This document shows positions 36,561 to 46,599 of a stretch of 64,000 bases of DNA, piece by piece (position 1 is the stretch's first letter; every line of letters begins with the position of its first letter). Source of the DNA: Xanthostigma xanthostigma. Its lineage: Eukaryota > Arthropoda > Insecta > Raphidioptera > Raphidiidae. The stretch is taken from positions 57,621,901 through 57,685,900 of the forward strand of contig OY754465.1 of NCBI GenBank assembly GCA_963575645.1, written 5' to 3'. The position numbers and the translations under genes were made by a program. Under the pieces are notes generated by a model that did no database searches, was not told the origin of the DNA, and saw nothing but the letters and a program-made list of their open reading frames with translations.

Positions 36561-36759
36561 AGAGCTATCAAACATTTTTGGGTAGGTATTTGAGGCACCA
36601 GAAATATTTCTGTAATACTTCTTTTGTAATGTCTGAATACAAAATCGAAGGTTAGTGAGTAGGGTCTAGCCAAGCCTTGAACTTTTAACTTTGCAAAATT
36701 TTAATTGCAAGAAAAGTCCTTAAGGCATTTTGAAATTTTAATAGGTACTTTCAAATTAC

Positions 36760-37252
36760 TTTTTAACCGACTTCAACAAAAAGGAGGAGGTTCTATGTTC
36801 GTCTGTATATTTTTTTTTATTTATTTTTTTTTATGTATGTTCACCGATTTTCCGTCAATTATGGACCGATTTTCAATTTCTTTTTTTTTATTCGAAAGAG
36901 TGCACCTCAGAGGTGTTCCCATCGGAATCAAGTCAGGATCTGATGGTGGAATCCGGAGAAATCGAGGGAAACTCTCAAATTTCAAAGGCACGCATGATTT
37001 TTTATGTATGTTCACCGAGTTTTAGTGTTAGATTAACACTAAAAAGAGAAAAATAAAATATTTTTAACAACAAAATTGAACCGACTTCACACTAAAAAGT
37101 AAAAAATAATTGCGTATTGAAATGTTTTGGAGTCGGTGTAGTCTCGGAATAGATTTCATTTTGGCTGACACCGACTCCAAAACATTTCAATACGCAATTA
37201 TTTTTTACTTTTTAGTGTGAAGTCTGTTCAATTTTTTTGTTAAAAATATTTT
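36760..37252. repeat. GGAGGAGGTTCT element with 85-base inverted arms
   Basis: It opens TTTTAACCGACTTCAACAAA then AGGAGGAGGTTCT. Arms 37055-37139 and 37168-37252 are almost perfect reverse complements separated by 28 bases; they contain CACTAAAAAGTAAAAAATAA and AACATTTTGGAGTCGGTGT-like sequence. The layout equals that at 8640-9600. The 106-codon frame at 36705-37025 covers low-complexity sequence and is not accepted. Confidence 0.65.
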
Positions 37253-37499
37253 ATTAATAAAGTAAATATGCCAAATTATTTACTCGGGTCTAAATGTTTG
37301 CCTGGCGGTTTCAAAACTATTTCATAAAATATATCAAAAAATATATTTGAAGCATGCTGAGATTAGTCAGAATAATATTTATACCGAGAAAAAATATCTT
37401 TTAAAGGACCGACTATTTTGGAGGAATTTTTTACCTGCTAGTTGATTAAGAATATTACACATATGAGTGCTAGTAGTAACGCTATGGGTAGGTTGAAGT

Positions 37500-37560
37500 G
37501 TGTGAGAGAGAGAGCCTATATAGGCGGCCGGATAAATCTTGCGAGAGTCAATCACACTCC
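37500..37560 (+). promoter_or_regulatory. Candidate TATA/initiator promoter
   Basis: A GAGA run (37503-37513) is followed by CTATATAGG (37516-37524) and, about 30 bases on, GAGTCAATC (37545-37553), which fits an arthropod TCA initiator. Downstream lies the distal part of an otherwise unrecognised 120-codon frame (37442-37804), which starts upstream of the putative promoter. This could be a chance match. Confidence 0.3.
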
Positions 37561-37854
37561 AGCACCCTTCCCAGCAACAATTACTGAACGATTATTCATT
37601 TTGTTCCAGTCTGTATGTAAAATAGAATTTATTGAGCCGATAATCGTTTTAATGTCGACTGGCGCAAAGATATCAAATCATCATCGTTCATTTTGTATAA
37701 TTTATATTATTAACTGTCCATACGTAATTTTTTTAACTGTTGATAGATTTAAATTTATTGCTTTAATAAAATTGTTATTGACGTTGAAAACACTATTTAA
37801 ATAAGTAATATAAATGCAACTATCAATATAGCAAATAATTTTCAAATTAATAAC

Positions 37855-38454
37855 TAGTGATGTGTCCACATGACTCTTTATTGGGAGCTGGCTCCGTGCG
37901 CTCAGCTCACTAAAATGAGTCGTTCAAAGGAGCGACACTAGACAGTACGCACTACACAAGAGTGCAGACTGCAGAGGTGTGAACTGTCATCATGCATGCT
38001 CAGGAGTCACGTAGCATTGCACAGCACAATATACACTCAGCTCTGAGCTCATTTTCATATGATTCTGATCTTATATTATTCGCATTTCGGATAAACTATA
38101 AAGTATAATAAAAGTTTAACAACAATACTATTTATTGTTACAATATTATATCTTTGTCAACGACGTCAATGTGAATGGTTTAAGTCACTGTAAGCTTAGT
38201 ACTATTTCACTTACAGTGTGTCATTCAAAATTAAATGACTCAGCAAAGATAACTCCGTACGTGCAAAGTTCACTAGTGTCTCTGTGCCCTGTGCTGTGTA
38301 CGCTCTGTAAATGTGCGAATGCAACAGTACAGAACAGCTCAGCACAGAGCAATGGCGCTCGGAGCGAGTCATTCACAAAAAAAAGAGCGACTCGCTCCGC
38401 TCCGAGAAGGGAGTCGTTCATTATGAACGACTCGCTCAGGAGCGACACATAACT
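37855..38454 (-). mobile_element. hAT-type MITE, TAGTGATGTGTCC family, copy 1
   Basis: It begins TAGTGATGTGTCCACATG and ends GGAGCGACACATAACT. It is inverted relative to 43624-44243 over its full length. Ends carry repeated AGTCGTTC, GAGCGAC and CTCGCTC motifs. Near the right end GAGTCGTTCATTATGAACGACTC is a near-perfect hairpin. The target duplication is no longer evident. Inside, a minus-strand frame (38221-38448) stays open in register with the other copy. Confidence 0.75.
38221..38448 (-). other. Open frame inside the hAT MITE, shared with copy 2
   Basis: The frame spans 75 codons and resembles no family known to me. It contains SLRAPLLCAELFCTVAFAHL near its middle and ends FAESFNFE. The plus-strand frame 43550-43864 holds the corresponding sequence (62 or so matching residues by eye). 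The only indel between them is 6 bases, so frame is kept. The frame includes both repeated termini, so non-coding origin remains the simpler view. Confidence 0.25.
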
Positions 38455-38747
38455 TCTTTTGTCATCGTTGGCGATAATGAAGAGTGGACTCTATTTTCTT
38501 TGGTATTATTTTCAAGCAAATGAACAACTTACACTTATCTCATTAAATTATATTTCAATTAATTTAATACAACTGTTCCATTAGTTTTTTGCTTGTATCT
38601 TATGAAAATTCAATATTGTAACCATGGAAAAGTTCTTCTAATTTTCAAATTATGGAAACTGAGTTCATCATTTTACTGGTTCACAAAAACTTAGTAAGAG
38701 ATTGGAGTTTTAGGAACTGTTTGTTATTCCACATTCAATAGAGATTT

Positions 38748-39156
38748 ATGGCACGCCGTTTTACTATTTAATAGTAAAATATTTTTCCAAAAATTATAAA
38801 AATATTTAACAATTTCAGAAAAAAAATTTGAGTGAATTTTTTTTATGTGGTGACATAATAAAAATCCATTATTATTATGTCGCGACATAATAAAAATACG
38901 TTATTTTTATGTCATGACATAATTATAATTCGTCGTTTTTCCTCTCTTCCTATACCTATGTATAAGCATTTAATTTTATGTCATGACATAATAATACTGT
39001 ATTTTTATTATGTCATGTCATAGTAATAATGTATTTTTATTGTCACCACATAAAAAAATTCACTCAAATTTTTTTTTCTGAAATTAAAATTGTTAAATAT
39101 TTTTATACTTTTTTCGAAAAATATTTTACTATTAAATAGTAAAACGGCGTGCCATA
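38748..39156. mobile_element. TIR MITE with TATGTCATGACATA motifs, TSD AGAGATTT
   Basis: The ends are ATGGCACGCCGTTTTACTAT and the inverse AATAGTAAAACGGCGTGCCAT. An exact 8-base AGAGATTT flanks it (38740-38747 and 39157-39164). The arms are inverted over about 180 bases. In the middle TATGTC(A/G)(T/C)GACATA palindromes followed by ATAAAAAT repeat about five times. The duplication length fits hAT, but the termini are not the usual CAGTG type. No protein. Confidence 0.82.
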
Positions 39157-39493
39157 AGAGATTTGCGGTTGAACAAAAATATTGAAAAGTTTTTTTTTTA
39201 GTTGACGTAAAACCAACTAAAATTAAAAATCACGTTTTGTTGTATACAATTTTACCTTTGGTTGTTGAGCTGGAATAATTAAATTAAATAAACATCAAAT
39301 ATATGACTTTGATAGTTTCTTTTCACTGTATATACCTTTGCAACGGCGGTCGACAATTTACGACCTATGACTTTTTCGATTTGTGAATATTTAAATCAAA
39401 CGATTCAACTTAAGCTATTTAATTTCAGTGCTGACAGTAAAACAGTCTGCTCGTCGGGTCGGTATAGTAGATAGCTACCTATGTAGAAACCGT

Positions 39494-39746
39494 TCATGAA
39501 TATTCATCCAAGATGTCAGCCGTAATACTCAGCTCTGCCGTGGACTGTGAAGCTATTTCCATATAGTATACTGTGGCCGGGGAAAGTACGCCTGTTGAAA
39601 GAATGTGCATAGCCTGTAGTTTCGCAGAATTCCCGTTGTAACAGATACGGACTGACTCCTTTTCCCCTAAGACGGTCTTTAGTTGGTCGTAATAATAGTG
39701 TTTCTGTAGCAACACTACTGTCGGAACTTTGGTGTTTGGTCAACAA
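39494..39746 (-). other. Two overlapping open frames below an orphan promoter
   Basis: Minus-strand frames 39494-39715 (73 codons) and 39516-39746 (76 codons) overlap in different phases, and neither starts with ATG. The first includes ESVRICYNGNSAKLQAMHIL and ends ITADILDEYS. The nearest upstream ATG (about 39779) opens a 20-codon frame that stops at 39718. These could be an exon fragment, an old gene or chance. No family recognised. Confidence 0.25.
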
Positions 39747-39875
39747 TTATTTTGCTATCCGAAGTTCCGAACAGCATAGAAGAATGCCGAAAAAAATATT
39801 TTTAGAACACTTAAATATAGAAGAATATAGAAAAATGTTTAAAAACACTTATTCATTTATGTCGATCGCGCACTC

Positions 39876-39985
39876 TTCACTGACACTGACTGACTGCCTT
39901 CCACGCTAACGCTGTTTATATAAGTTCTTCAGCCACATTATGGAACATTCTTTGGCCTTCTTCTATGCGATTCCGATAACAATGT
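39876..39985 (-). promoter_or_regulatory. Orphan promoter with HSE-like site, TATA box and initiator
   Basis: Read on the minus strand: GAATGTTCC (two inverted GAA units, 39943-39950), TTATATAAA (39915-39923) and then AGTCAGTCAGTGTCAGTGAAG (39876-39897), with the initiator about 25-30 bases after the TATA box. GAAGAAG lies just upstream. TTGTTGTC and ACAACAATA repeats lie at 39975-40035. Arrangement and spacing are those of inducible insect promoters or LTR U3 regions. Confidence 0.55.
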
Positions 39986-40674
39986 GTGACAACAATGCGC
40001 GTATTGTTGTCTGTGGGGTTCCGACAACAATACACTGCTTCTAGTTACAATATTTTCAAAGTCTAGCAACGACGCGGACGGTTTCTCCGGAATTGTGTGA
40101 GAACCATATCCTTACAATGTACTTGACTTCGAACAGTAGACGTTGCATTTGAATATTAGGCCTTATTATAACGCTCAAACAATGAACACAGAGATTGCTA
40201 GTCAGATAATATTGACGCTAGACCTATATCTGAAGACATAATTCAAAACTGCTTATGTTGAATTTTTCTTAATTTTTTTCTGAACCTTCAGATAAATTAA
40301 AGAATACTATCAGAGACTAGCCGTACCGGGCCACGCGTCGCGTACTAAAAAATATAAAATAATTTCTTTACAAACAGATTTTTAACTTTTAGGATTTGAA
40401 ACGAAAAACTTGGTCTCACAAATGGATTTTTCCATTGACTACTCTCTACATAATTACTCTTATCTTTATATAATTGTCGCATGCGCCCCACGTTTTTCGT
40501 TTTAAATCCTACAAGTTAAAAGTCTGTCTGTAAAGAAATTATTTTATACTTCTTAGTTCTATTTAAAGCGTGGTAGGTAGGTATATTTAAACTGTTATTT
40601 ATTGCTATTATTATTTTTATATTTTTTAGTAAAAAAAAAACAAAAATACATCGTAAAAAATAAATCATTTATGT

Positions 40675-40741
40675 CTTTGTGAAATCGAACCTGTGTCTTT
40701 CGCGTTATTAGCACGACGCTCTAACCAACTGGGCCATAGAT
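40675..40741 (-). repeat. tRNA-Ile(AAU)-derived SINE head
   Basis: The minus strand contains CAGTTGGTTAGAGCGTCGTG then CTAATAACGCGAA, which is the D-arm and anticodon-arm sequence of tRNA-Ile with anticodon AAU. CAGGTTCGATTTC serves as B box. The acceptor arm does not pair (5' TGATCTA against 3' AAAGACA), so it is not a working tRNA. An A/T-rich stretch follows on the same strand as a SINE body or tail. Confidence 0.7.
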
Positions 40742-40744
40742 CAC

Positions 40745-41570
40745 CAAGTTGGATTTGTCTTACAACGGTAAATAAGTAAGAATGATCAATGAATGATACC
40801 TATTTATTAAAATGTCTTTATTTCTTTTATTATTTTCTTCTTTATTTTAATATTTTCTCGTATTGTCATCTAATTCTGAGTAATGTTAAATATTTCAAGT
40901 CTCTACCTCATCAGGAAGTTAGTTAAAAATCAGTTAAAAAGTTTTGCCCGATATACACGAAAAGCAAGTTAATATAAACACGGTGATAAAAAAGGCATCT
41001 GTCAAAAAGTGCCTGAAATATATGGTGGAAGTTGTGGCTTGCGCATCAAAAAAATGTTCAACTAGTAAAAGGTCTAGATATTACGTTTCCATGGTTATCT
41101 CTCTCAATTGCGTTATTCCCTTTATCTATTTAATTCCAAAACCAGGCATAAGAAGTTTCACTTAAAAAAATAATAAACTCGAAAAAACGGTGAGTCTTCC
41201 TCCGTTCGTGTGAAAAATTCGACATGAACTGTTTTGATTTTCAACCTGCACAGTTATACCAATATCGACTATGGAAACCTACATTTTAAACTTGCAAGTT
41301 CAAACTCCGTTTTCTTCAAGTATTAGAACGGTACAGAACTATTAACAGATTACACATGTAAATGCGCTGTAAATATGATCTATGAACTTCCACTGCCTTT
41401 ATTTATCTCTGCCCTAGATTTAAATTTTGATAATTATGTAATCCTCGTTTAACTTTGAAGACTGGTGTTTTCTCTAACTAAACAGGTGTTAAATATTAGC
41501 TGCCTGACCCGACTTCGCCCACATCCTAATAGAATCGTATCCATGAATGTATAAAGATTTATTTATATAA
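40745..41570. other. Gene-free stretch
   Basis: A 73-codon plus-strand frame (40944-41165) has several Lys and Cys residues but no known motif and is probably chance. GCCTGACCCGACTTCGCCC at about 41502 looks like the start of a short retroposon tail. Confidence 0.3.
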
Positions 41571-41572
41571 TA

Positions 41573-41880
41573 ACCTAATATTGAGTTGCAGAAACCATTG
41601 TCAATAAATATAATTTGACAATGACTTTAGATTGTGATCATATAGTTTCAATACATGCAGGAGCAGTCTTATGTCGTTCTCAAACTCCCTGCCATCTAGA
41701 ACAGTAGATTGCACACAAAAACAAGTGATTGTCCTGCTTAGAAAAAGAGGGTTTTTCAAGTTAAATTTTTATCAAAATGCGTAGAAAAATGTTGTTTCAA
41801 AGTTGAAGCCATATCGTTTCAATCGACATCGTCAAATCAGATTTTCTGACAATGCTTTCTGCAACTGAGCATTAAAGTAG
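41573..41880. mobile_element. Family D TIR element, copy 2
   Basis: The ends are GAGTTGCAGAAACCATTGTC (41583) and GACAATGCTTTCTGCAACTG (about 41847-41866). It has internal motifs in common with 22376-22790, such as ACATGCAGGAGCAGTCTTA and TCATATAGTTTCAAT. About 300 bases; no frame. Confidence 0.65.
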
Positions 41881-41929
41881 CTGCGCGTCTTTGCCATAAA
41901 AAAACAAGCCGAAAATTATTCGTTATAAT

Positions 41930-42420
41930 TAACGGGACCGTCCCTTTTTTCAGTTATCTGTCCCGTTGTCCCCAAAGAAAGCTTCGGGACGCACAATTGT
42001 CCCGTTTTCCGAAACCGCGCGAAAATTATGGAGCTCGCCGGACGCGAGCGGTGCGGGTTTCTATTTTAGCTACAAAAAGTAAATTTACGTTAATTAAAAA
42101 GATGTAAATATTTAAAAAACTGTATACCTATATCATATTTTTGACAATTGTATTTCAACCCATTGATATTTCTATATTTGTTTATCATAGATATAAGTGC
42201 ATATACCTTTCTCTTTTCTCATAAGCAAATGATATAAATATTTTCCTGTGATAAATATAAATATAACTAGATATTTTATGTGGCATATTTTTAATTTGTA
42301 ATAATATCTGAGTTTTTCTGAATAAAAAACATTAAAAATGTGTTTTTTTATTGAGAACCTGCTAATTGACGTAAATAAACCGATGTCCCGTTTTGAGTAA
42401 AAAAATAAATGGTCACGTTA
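41930..42420. mobile_element. hAT-type MITE, 491 bases, TSD GTTATAAT
   Basis: The terminal repeats are TAACGGGACC on the left and GGTCACGTTA on the right (one mismatch). An exact GTTATAAT duplication lies at 41922-41929 and 42421-42428. TGTCCCGTT motifs near both ends are likely subterminal sites. There is no transposase frame, so this is a non-autonomous element. Confidence 0.82.
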
Positions 42421-42429
42421 GTTATAATA

Positions 42430-43130
42430 GAACAAGAGCCCGCGGCAGCCAGACCTTCGTCTTTTTATAAAAGCTGAAAGTTTTTCTATGGATGCCTCCA
42501 ATACAGGTAAGAATGATCCCCACCCATGAAACCTGAGTAGTGGTGGCTTTGGCAGGTAACAGGTATTAAAGGTGTACAAAATTCCATCTCAAATTCGTCA
42601 TAGTATAAAACTCAATTTTTTAATATTTCATTCGTAACAATATTAAAACTCGCGTCGCTCATTGCCAGACACTTAGTATGGTTCCAACCCCCTGCCAGAC
42701 ACCCTTAAACTATTATAATTTGTATAATTATATTTACGTTATTTTATAAAAGCTGAATTTTATATATATTGTTTGGAGAACTATTAAATAATGTTTCATT
42801 AGTAGCCAGACAGTTTCGAGGGTTCTATCATCCTGCCAGACGCATTAAAGTAATTTTCAAATCGTTTTTGCTTTATAACTTTGAAACGGCTCATGAGATT
42901 TTACTCAAATTTGGTACGTTGGCATAGCTTTATTGGGCAATAAAACTCATATCATAATAATGATGAATATCATTCCATGGGCGTAGAACTTGATTTTTTC
43001 GATAAATAAACATCTAAAACTTCTACGCCAATGGAAAAAAATCAGTTTGAGTATGAAATCTGGATCACGAGACTCGTTTACTACAAAAAAGGTACTCTTG
43101 ATAAAATTCGATTACTCTCATAGTTACGAC
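42430..43130. other. Gene-free stretch with TGCCAGACnC repeats
   Basis: GCCAGAC followed by AC or GC occurs at about 42447, 42665, 42695, 42805 and 42835. CTGCCAGACACCCTTAAA and CTGCCAGACGCATTAAAG are the closest pair. This suggests a degenerate repeat but not a gene. Confidence 0.35.
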
Positions 43131-43560
43131 AAAATTTTAATTCTAGTAATTTAAGGCATATAGTATGCTCTAAATTACTAGAATTAAAATTTTGTCGAAA
43201 CTATGAGAGTAATCGAATTTTATCAAGAGTATTAGATTCTTTGCGTCCAAGAGTGTACGTACTGCGCTTACCCACGTGATATGGGCTTGACCAATGACGA
43301 GGGGACGCGTGTAACCGGCCAACACGAGAAGAACGTGAACAGACTGTAGATGGATGACACGACGACCAGACAAAGGCCATGTCGCATGTGAAAATTAAGA
43401 AGTGATAGAATTCAATAAAATATGCTACCGACTGATTGATAGTTTATTTTTGTTTTGTGTTTTTTTCTGGTAGCTAACAGTATATATTATCTAACATTTA
43501 ACTTTGTCATCATCAAATAATAAATGGGGGTATATATTTCTAATACCGGATGTCGCATTA
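43113..43560. repeat. Inverted repeat and mixed element fragments
   Basis: A strong inverted pair (about 43086-43147 and 43167-43232) contains AATTCTAGTAATTTA and CTCATAGTTnCGACAAAATT. After it come CCAAGAGTGTACGTACTGCG and CCCACGTGATAT, the inverse of 2950-2990. The part 43360-43430 is the inverse of 2160-2240. The block 43503-43555 matches 15395-15450. Confidence 0.5.
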
Positions 43561-43623
43561 TTATATTCAAAAATCCTTTCTATATTTTTGTAAAAATAAA
43601 GTAGGCCTTTTTATTATGGAAAT

Positions 43624-44243
43624 TAGTTATGTGTCGCTCCTGCGCGAGTCGTTCATAAATATAATGAACGACTCCCTTTACGGAACGGAGCGTGACGCTC
43701 TTTTTTTTGTGAATCACTCACTCCGAGCGCCATTGCTTTGTGCTGAGCTGTTCTGTACTGTTGCATTCGCACATTTACAGAGCGCACACACAACAGGCCA
43801 CAGAGGCACTAGTGAATTTTGCACTTACGGAGTTATCTGTGCTGAGTCATTTAATGTTGAATGACACACTGTAAATGTAATAATACTAAGCTTACAGTGA
43901 CTTAAACCATTCACATTGACGTCGTTGACAAAGATATAATATTTACAACAATAAACGTTATTATTGTTCAGCTTTTATTATACTTTATAGTTAATCCGAA
44001 ATGCAAATAATATAAGATCAGAATCATATTAAAATGAGTTCAGAGCTGAGTGTGTATTGTGCTGTGCAATGCTACATGACTCCTGAGCATGTATGACGAC
44101 AGTTTACACCTCTGCAGCCTGCACTCTTGTGTAGTGCGTACTGTCTAGTGTCGCTCCTTTGAACGACTCGCTCTGAGCGACTCTTTTTAGTGAGCGGAGC
44201 GCACGGAGCCAGCTCCCAATAAAGAGCCATGTGGACACATCAG
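43624..44243 (+). mobile_element. hAT-type MITE, TAGTTATGTGTC end, copy 2, TSD ATGGAAAT
   Basis: It is inverted relative to 37855-38454. It begins TAGTTATGTGTCGCTCC and ends GTGGACACATCAGTT. TTATGGAAAT stands at both edges (43614-43623 and 44244-44253), giving an 8-base ATGGAAAT duplication. Its AGTCGTTC and GAGCGAC subterminal motifs match copy 1. An open frame corresponding to that of copy 1 runs through to 43864 after entering from outside. Confidence 0.82.
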
Positions 44244-44716
44244 TTATGGAAATAAACGGTTTATTTATGCTTTTCATTTTTAAAATTTCTCTTGCTTGCA
44301 CTACGATAAATATTCGATCGATTGATTTCGAATTCGATTAAGTCAAAGCGTCCTTTTGTATTTTTATCCTCCTTTAAAATATTCATGTGAACATTCAAGA
44401 CGGCACCAAGTGTATTTGTGCAACATTAAGGTATTTTGGATTTAGTGACCTTTTTTGTAACCTTTCTCTGACGTATTTATATTCACTCTCCTTGAATTGC
44501 TCCATCTAATGTACTTTTCTCTCGATAACTTTAAGTTCGAATGTTTCTTCCTTTCCCATCGTTTTATCTACTTTCAATGTAAAATTTCCTCAACAGAACC
44601 GGAGTTTTAACATAGAGGCTAAAGTATTCAATTTTGCACTTCTTTCTGTTTATTCGAACAGAAGAAGTTGCTAAAGATAAAAAATACGGTGTATGAAACA
44701 GGATCGTAACTAGGCA

Positions 44717-45143
44717 TAGGGTTGCCAGGCGTCCGGACATGTTTGGCTTTTTACGGTTGTGTCCGGCCAAATATATTCAAGTCCGGCTTTTTGTCAATGA
44801 AATTTCAAGGAAAATGACGTTAGTGATAAAAAAGTTTAAATTCTTAATTGAAAATCCAAATTCAAATAGTAGCATGTAGCTATTGTTTTAATTTCTTAAT
44901 TTTAATGAAGATCTTTTCGTTTTTCCTACCAGAAGAATGAGAAGATGATTATTTGTGTTTGTTGTCTTGAGGTAGTTTTTAATTATTGTTAATTTTGTAA
45001 TAAAAAGAGTGATTGATTAATATAAAACAATTCAAAATAGCTAGTCAAGTTTATTAAAAAAGGTAGCCCGGCTTTTAGGGCTAAATGTCCGGCTAAATAT
45101 AATGCTGAGTCCGGCTTTTCTATTTTTGGGCCAGGCAACCCTA
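44717..45143. mobile_element. hAT-type MITE, 427 bases, TSD ACTAGGCA
   Basis: The ends are TAGGGTTGCCAGGCGTCCGG and the inverse GGCCAGGCAACCCTA. An exact ACTAGGCA duplication is at 44709-44716 and 45144-45151. GTCCGGC(T/C)TTT recurs at both subterminal regions. The gapless flank, GATCGTAACTAGGCAGGGGC, is restored on removal. Non-autonomous; the short frames inside are incidental. Confidence 0.9.
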
Positions 45144-45151
45144 ACTAGGCA

Positions 45152-46250
45152 GGGGCAAAACAGGGACACGTACCCAGGGTCCAGAAAGAAGAGAGACACC
45201 AGAAAGGCCCCAGTAAGATCAAAAACCATATATATCTAATATTTAACTATATGAATCATAAAAAAATAGAAAATGTGCATTTCTAAATGCTGTCATATCT
45301 TTAAAGTTATAATCAAATAATAAACAAAAAAACAACATTCAGAACCGTAATATGAAAACGCCATCGCATCGACACGACCCCGTCATTGATTTTTAAAGAA
45401 CTTCCCCCAAACGCCCTTCCCTTTTCACTGCGCAAAAAGCACCATCGCATCAACACGACCCCGTATTTTTTTTAAGAACTCCCCCCAAACGCCCTCCTCT
45501 TTTCACTAGTTATAATACAATCTTTGTCACCCCACTGTTAATATTTGTCGCCATATCATTATTTCTAGTACTTTAAAGTAGCAGCCATTATTTGGTTGTT
45601 ATAATACCTTGCGTTTGAAGCTCATAATATAATTATTGCCAAAATATTTAATCGCTGTCAAGTTATTTTTTTAGTTGCAAATGGTTAGTCGCTCTTTAAG
45701 TTGTTAGCCGTCTGGAAAATTATTTCCCTTTTTTTATTATAAAAAAAAATTCCGAAAATTTTTCATTATCTATTTGTAGTTAAGGTAAATTCCAACAAAA
45801 AATTGCGGGATGATGATTTTGTAAATATTTGTCGCAAATTTATTTTATTTAAAACGTACTTTTTGTACATCCCTGGTTCTAGGACGGGACAGTGACGATG
45901 GTCCTTTGATGTTTGTTTAAACGGTTGTCGTCGACTGAAAAAAAGTATTCCTTGTAAAAAATGTCTCTTCTTTTTCATGCAAATTCTGTTTGCCTATACA
46001 TATTATTTTTCGGTTAAAGTGTATTCAAATGAAGTTTATTTTTGACTGTTCTTTCTTATTTGAATGTAACTATCATGAATTCAATTACACACTAAAAAAA
46101 CATTGCAAAAAGTTCTTATTTCATTATGTTCATCACAAGGTAATTTCTGTGCTGGTAAAACGCCTCAGTTGTTGAGTGGGAGTGGTCGGAATCGTTAAGC
46201 ACGGTTTTTTCTATAAGAATAACCTCATTTGTAAGTCGTATATGTAAAAA
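45152..46250. other. Gene-free stretch with a short tandem duplication
   Basis: GCCATCGCATCGACACGACC through CTTTTCACT (45361-45430) is repeated as ACCATCGCATCAACACGACC through CTTTTCACT (45444-45508), an imperfect tandem pair with a period near 84. No gene. Confidence 0.4.
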
Positions 46251-46253
46251 ATA

Positions 46254-46597
46254 TGTCACAGATTTCTGGGTTTTTCTAAAGGAAGGTTGAGATGCTTCTA
46301 GAAAATTCGATAAGCAGGGGACGAAGCTATAAAATGCGAGCGGAGTGATTGGCAAGTCAGTCAGTCAGTTGTTCGTGAGTTGTTCATGTGCTCTGGCGTT
46401 GCGACATGAATCATTCAGTTATACTGTGAAGATAAAAACTTTTGTGAATGTAAACCATTAAGTGCAATTATAAATGTGGTTTTACATAAATAACTTTTTG
46501 TAAATAGTCGTGTGAATATAGTTAATATATACAAGTGTGAATAAGTGTACTAGATAAACTCTGTTGTGTTTGTGTGTTGTAAATATTTTGCGTACAT
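46254..46597 (+). promoter_or_regulatory. Orphan heat-shock-type promoter, possible LTR
   Basis: A perfect three-unit heat shock element TTCTAGAAAATTC (46296-46308) is followed by CTATAAAATG (46327-46336). About 30 bases on comes the initiator AGTCAGTCAGTCAGTTG (46354-46370). The segment can be framed as an LTR, TGTCACA at 46254 to GCGTACA at 46597, followed by TAATTTGGTGACTC as a possible primer-site region. No 5-base duplication or second LTR is visible. No coding sequence follows, so a solo or partial LTR or a non-coding stress transcript are the main options. Confidence 0.5.
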
Positions 46598-46599
46598 AA

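Noticed and set aside
36705..37025. 106-codon plus-strand frame
   Set aside because: It lies in the GGAGGAGGTTCT repeat with poly-T tracts giving runs of Phe and Tyr.
37442..37804. 120-codon plus-strand frame
   Set aside because: It begins at a TTG, has no recognisable motif, and becomes AT-driven hydrophobic sequence in its second half. Not listed as CDS.
40675..40741. Functional tRNA-Ile gene
   Set aside because: The D and anticodon arms match tRNA-Ile, but the acceptor arm does not pair. A SINE head explains it better.
45041..45229. 62-codon frame rich in Phe and Leu
   Set aside because: It lies across the edge of the hAT MITE 44717-45143 and is explained by the repeat.
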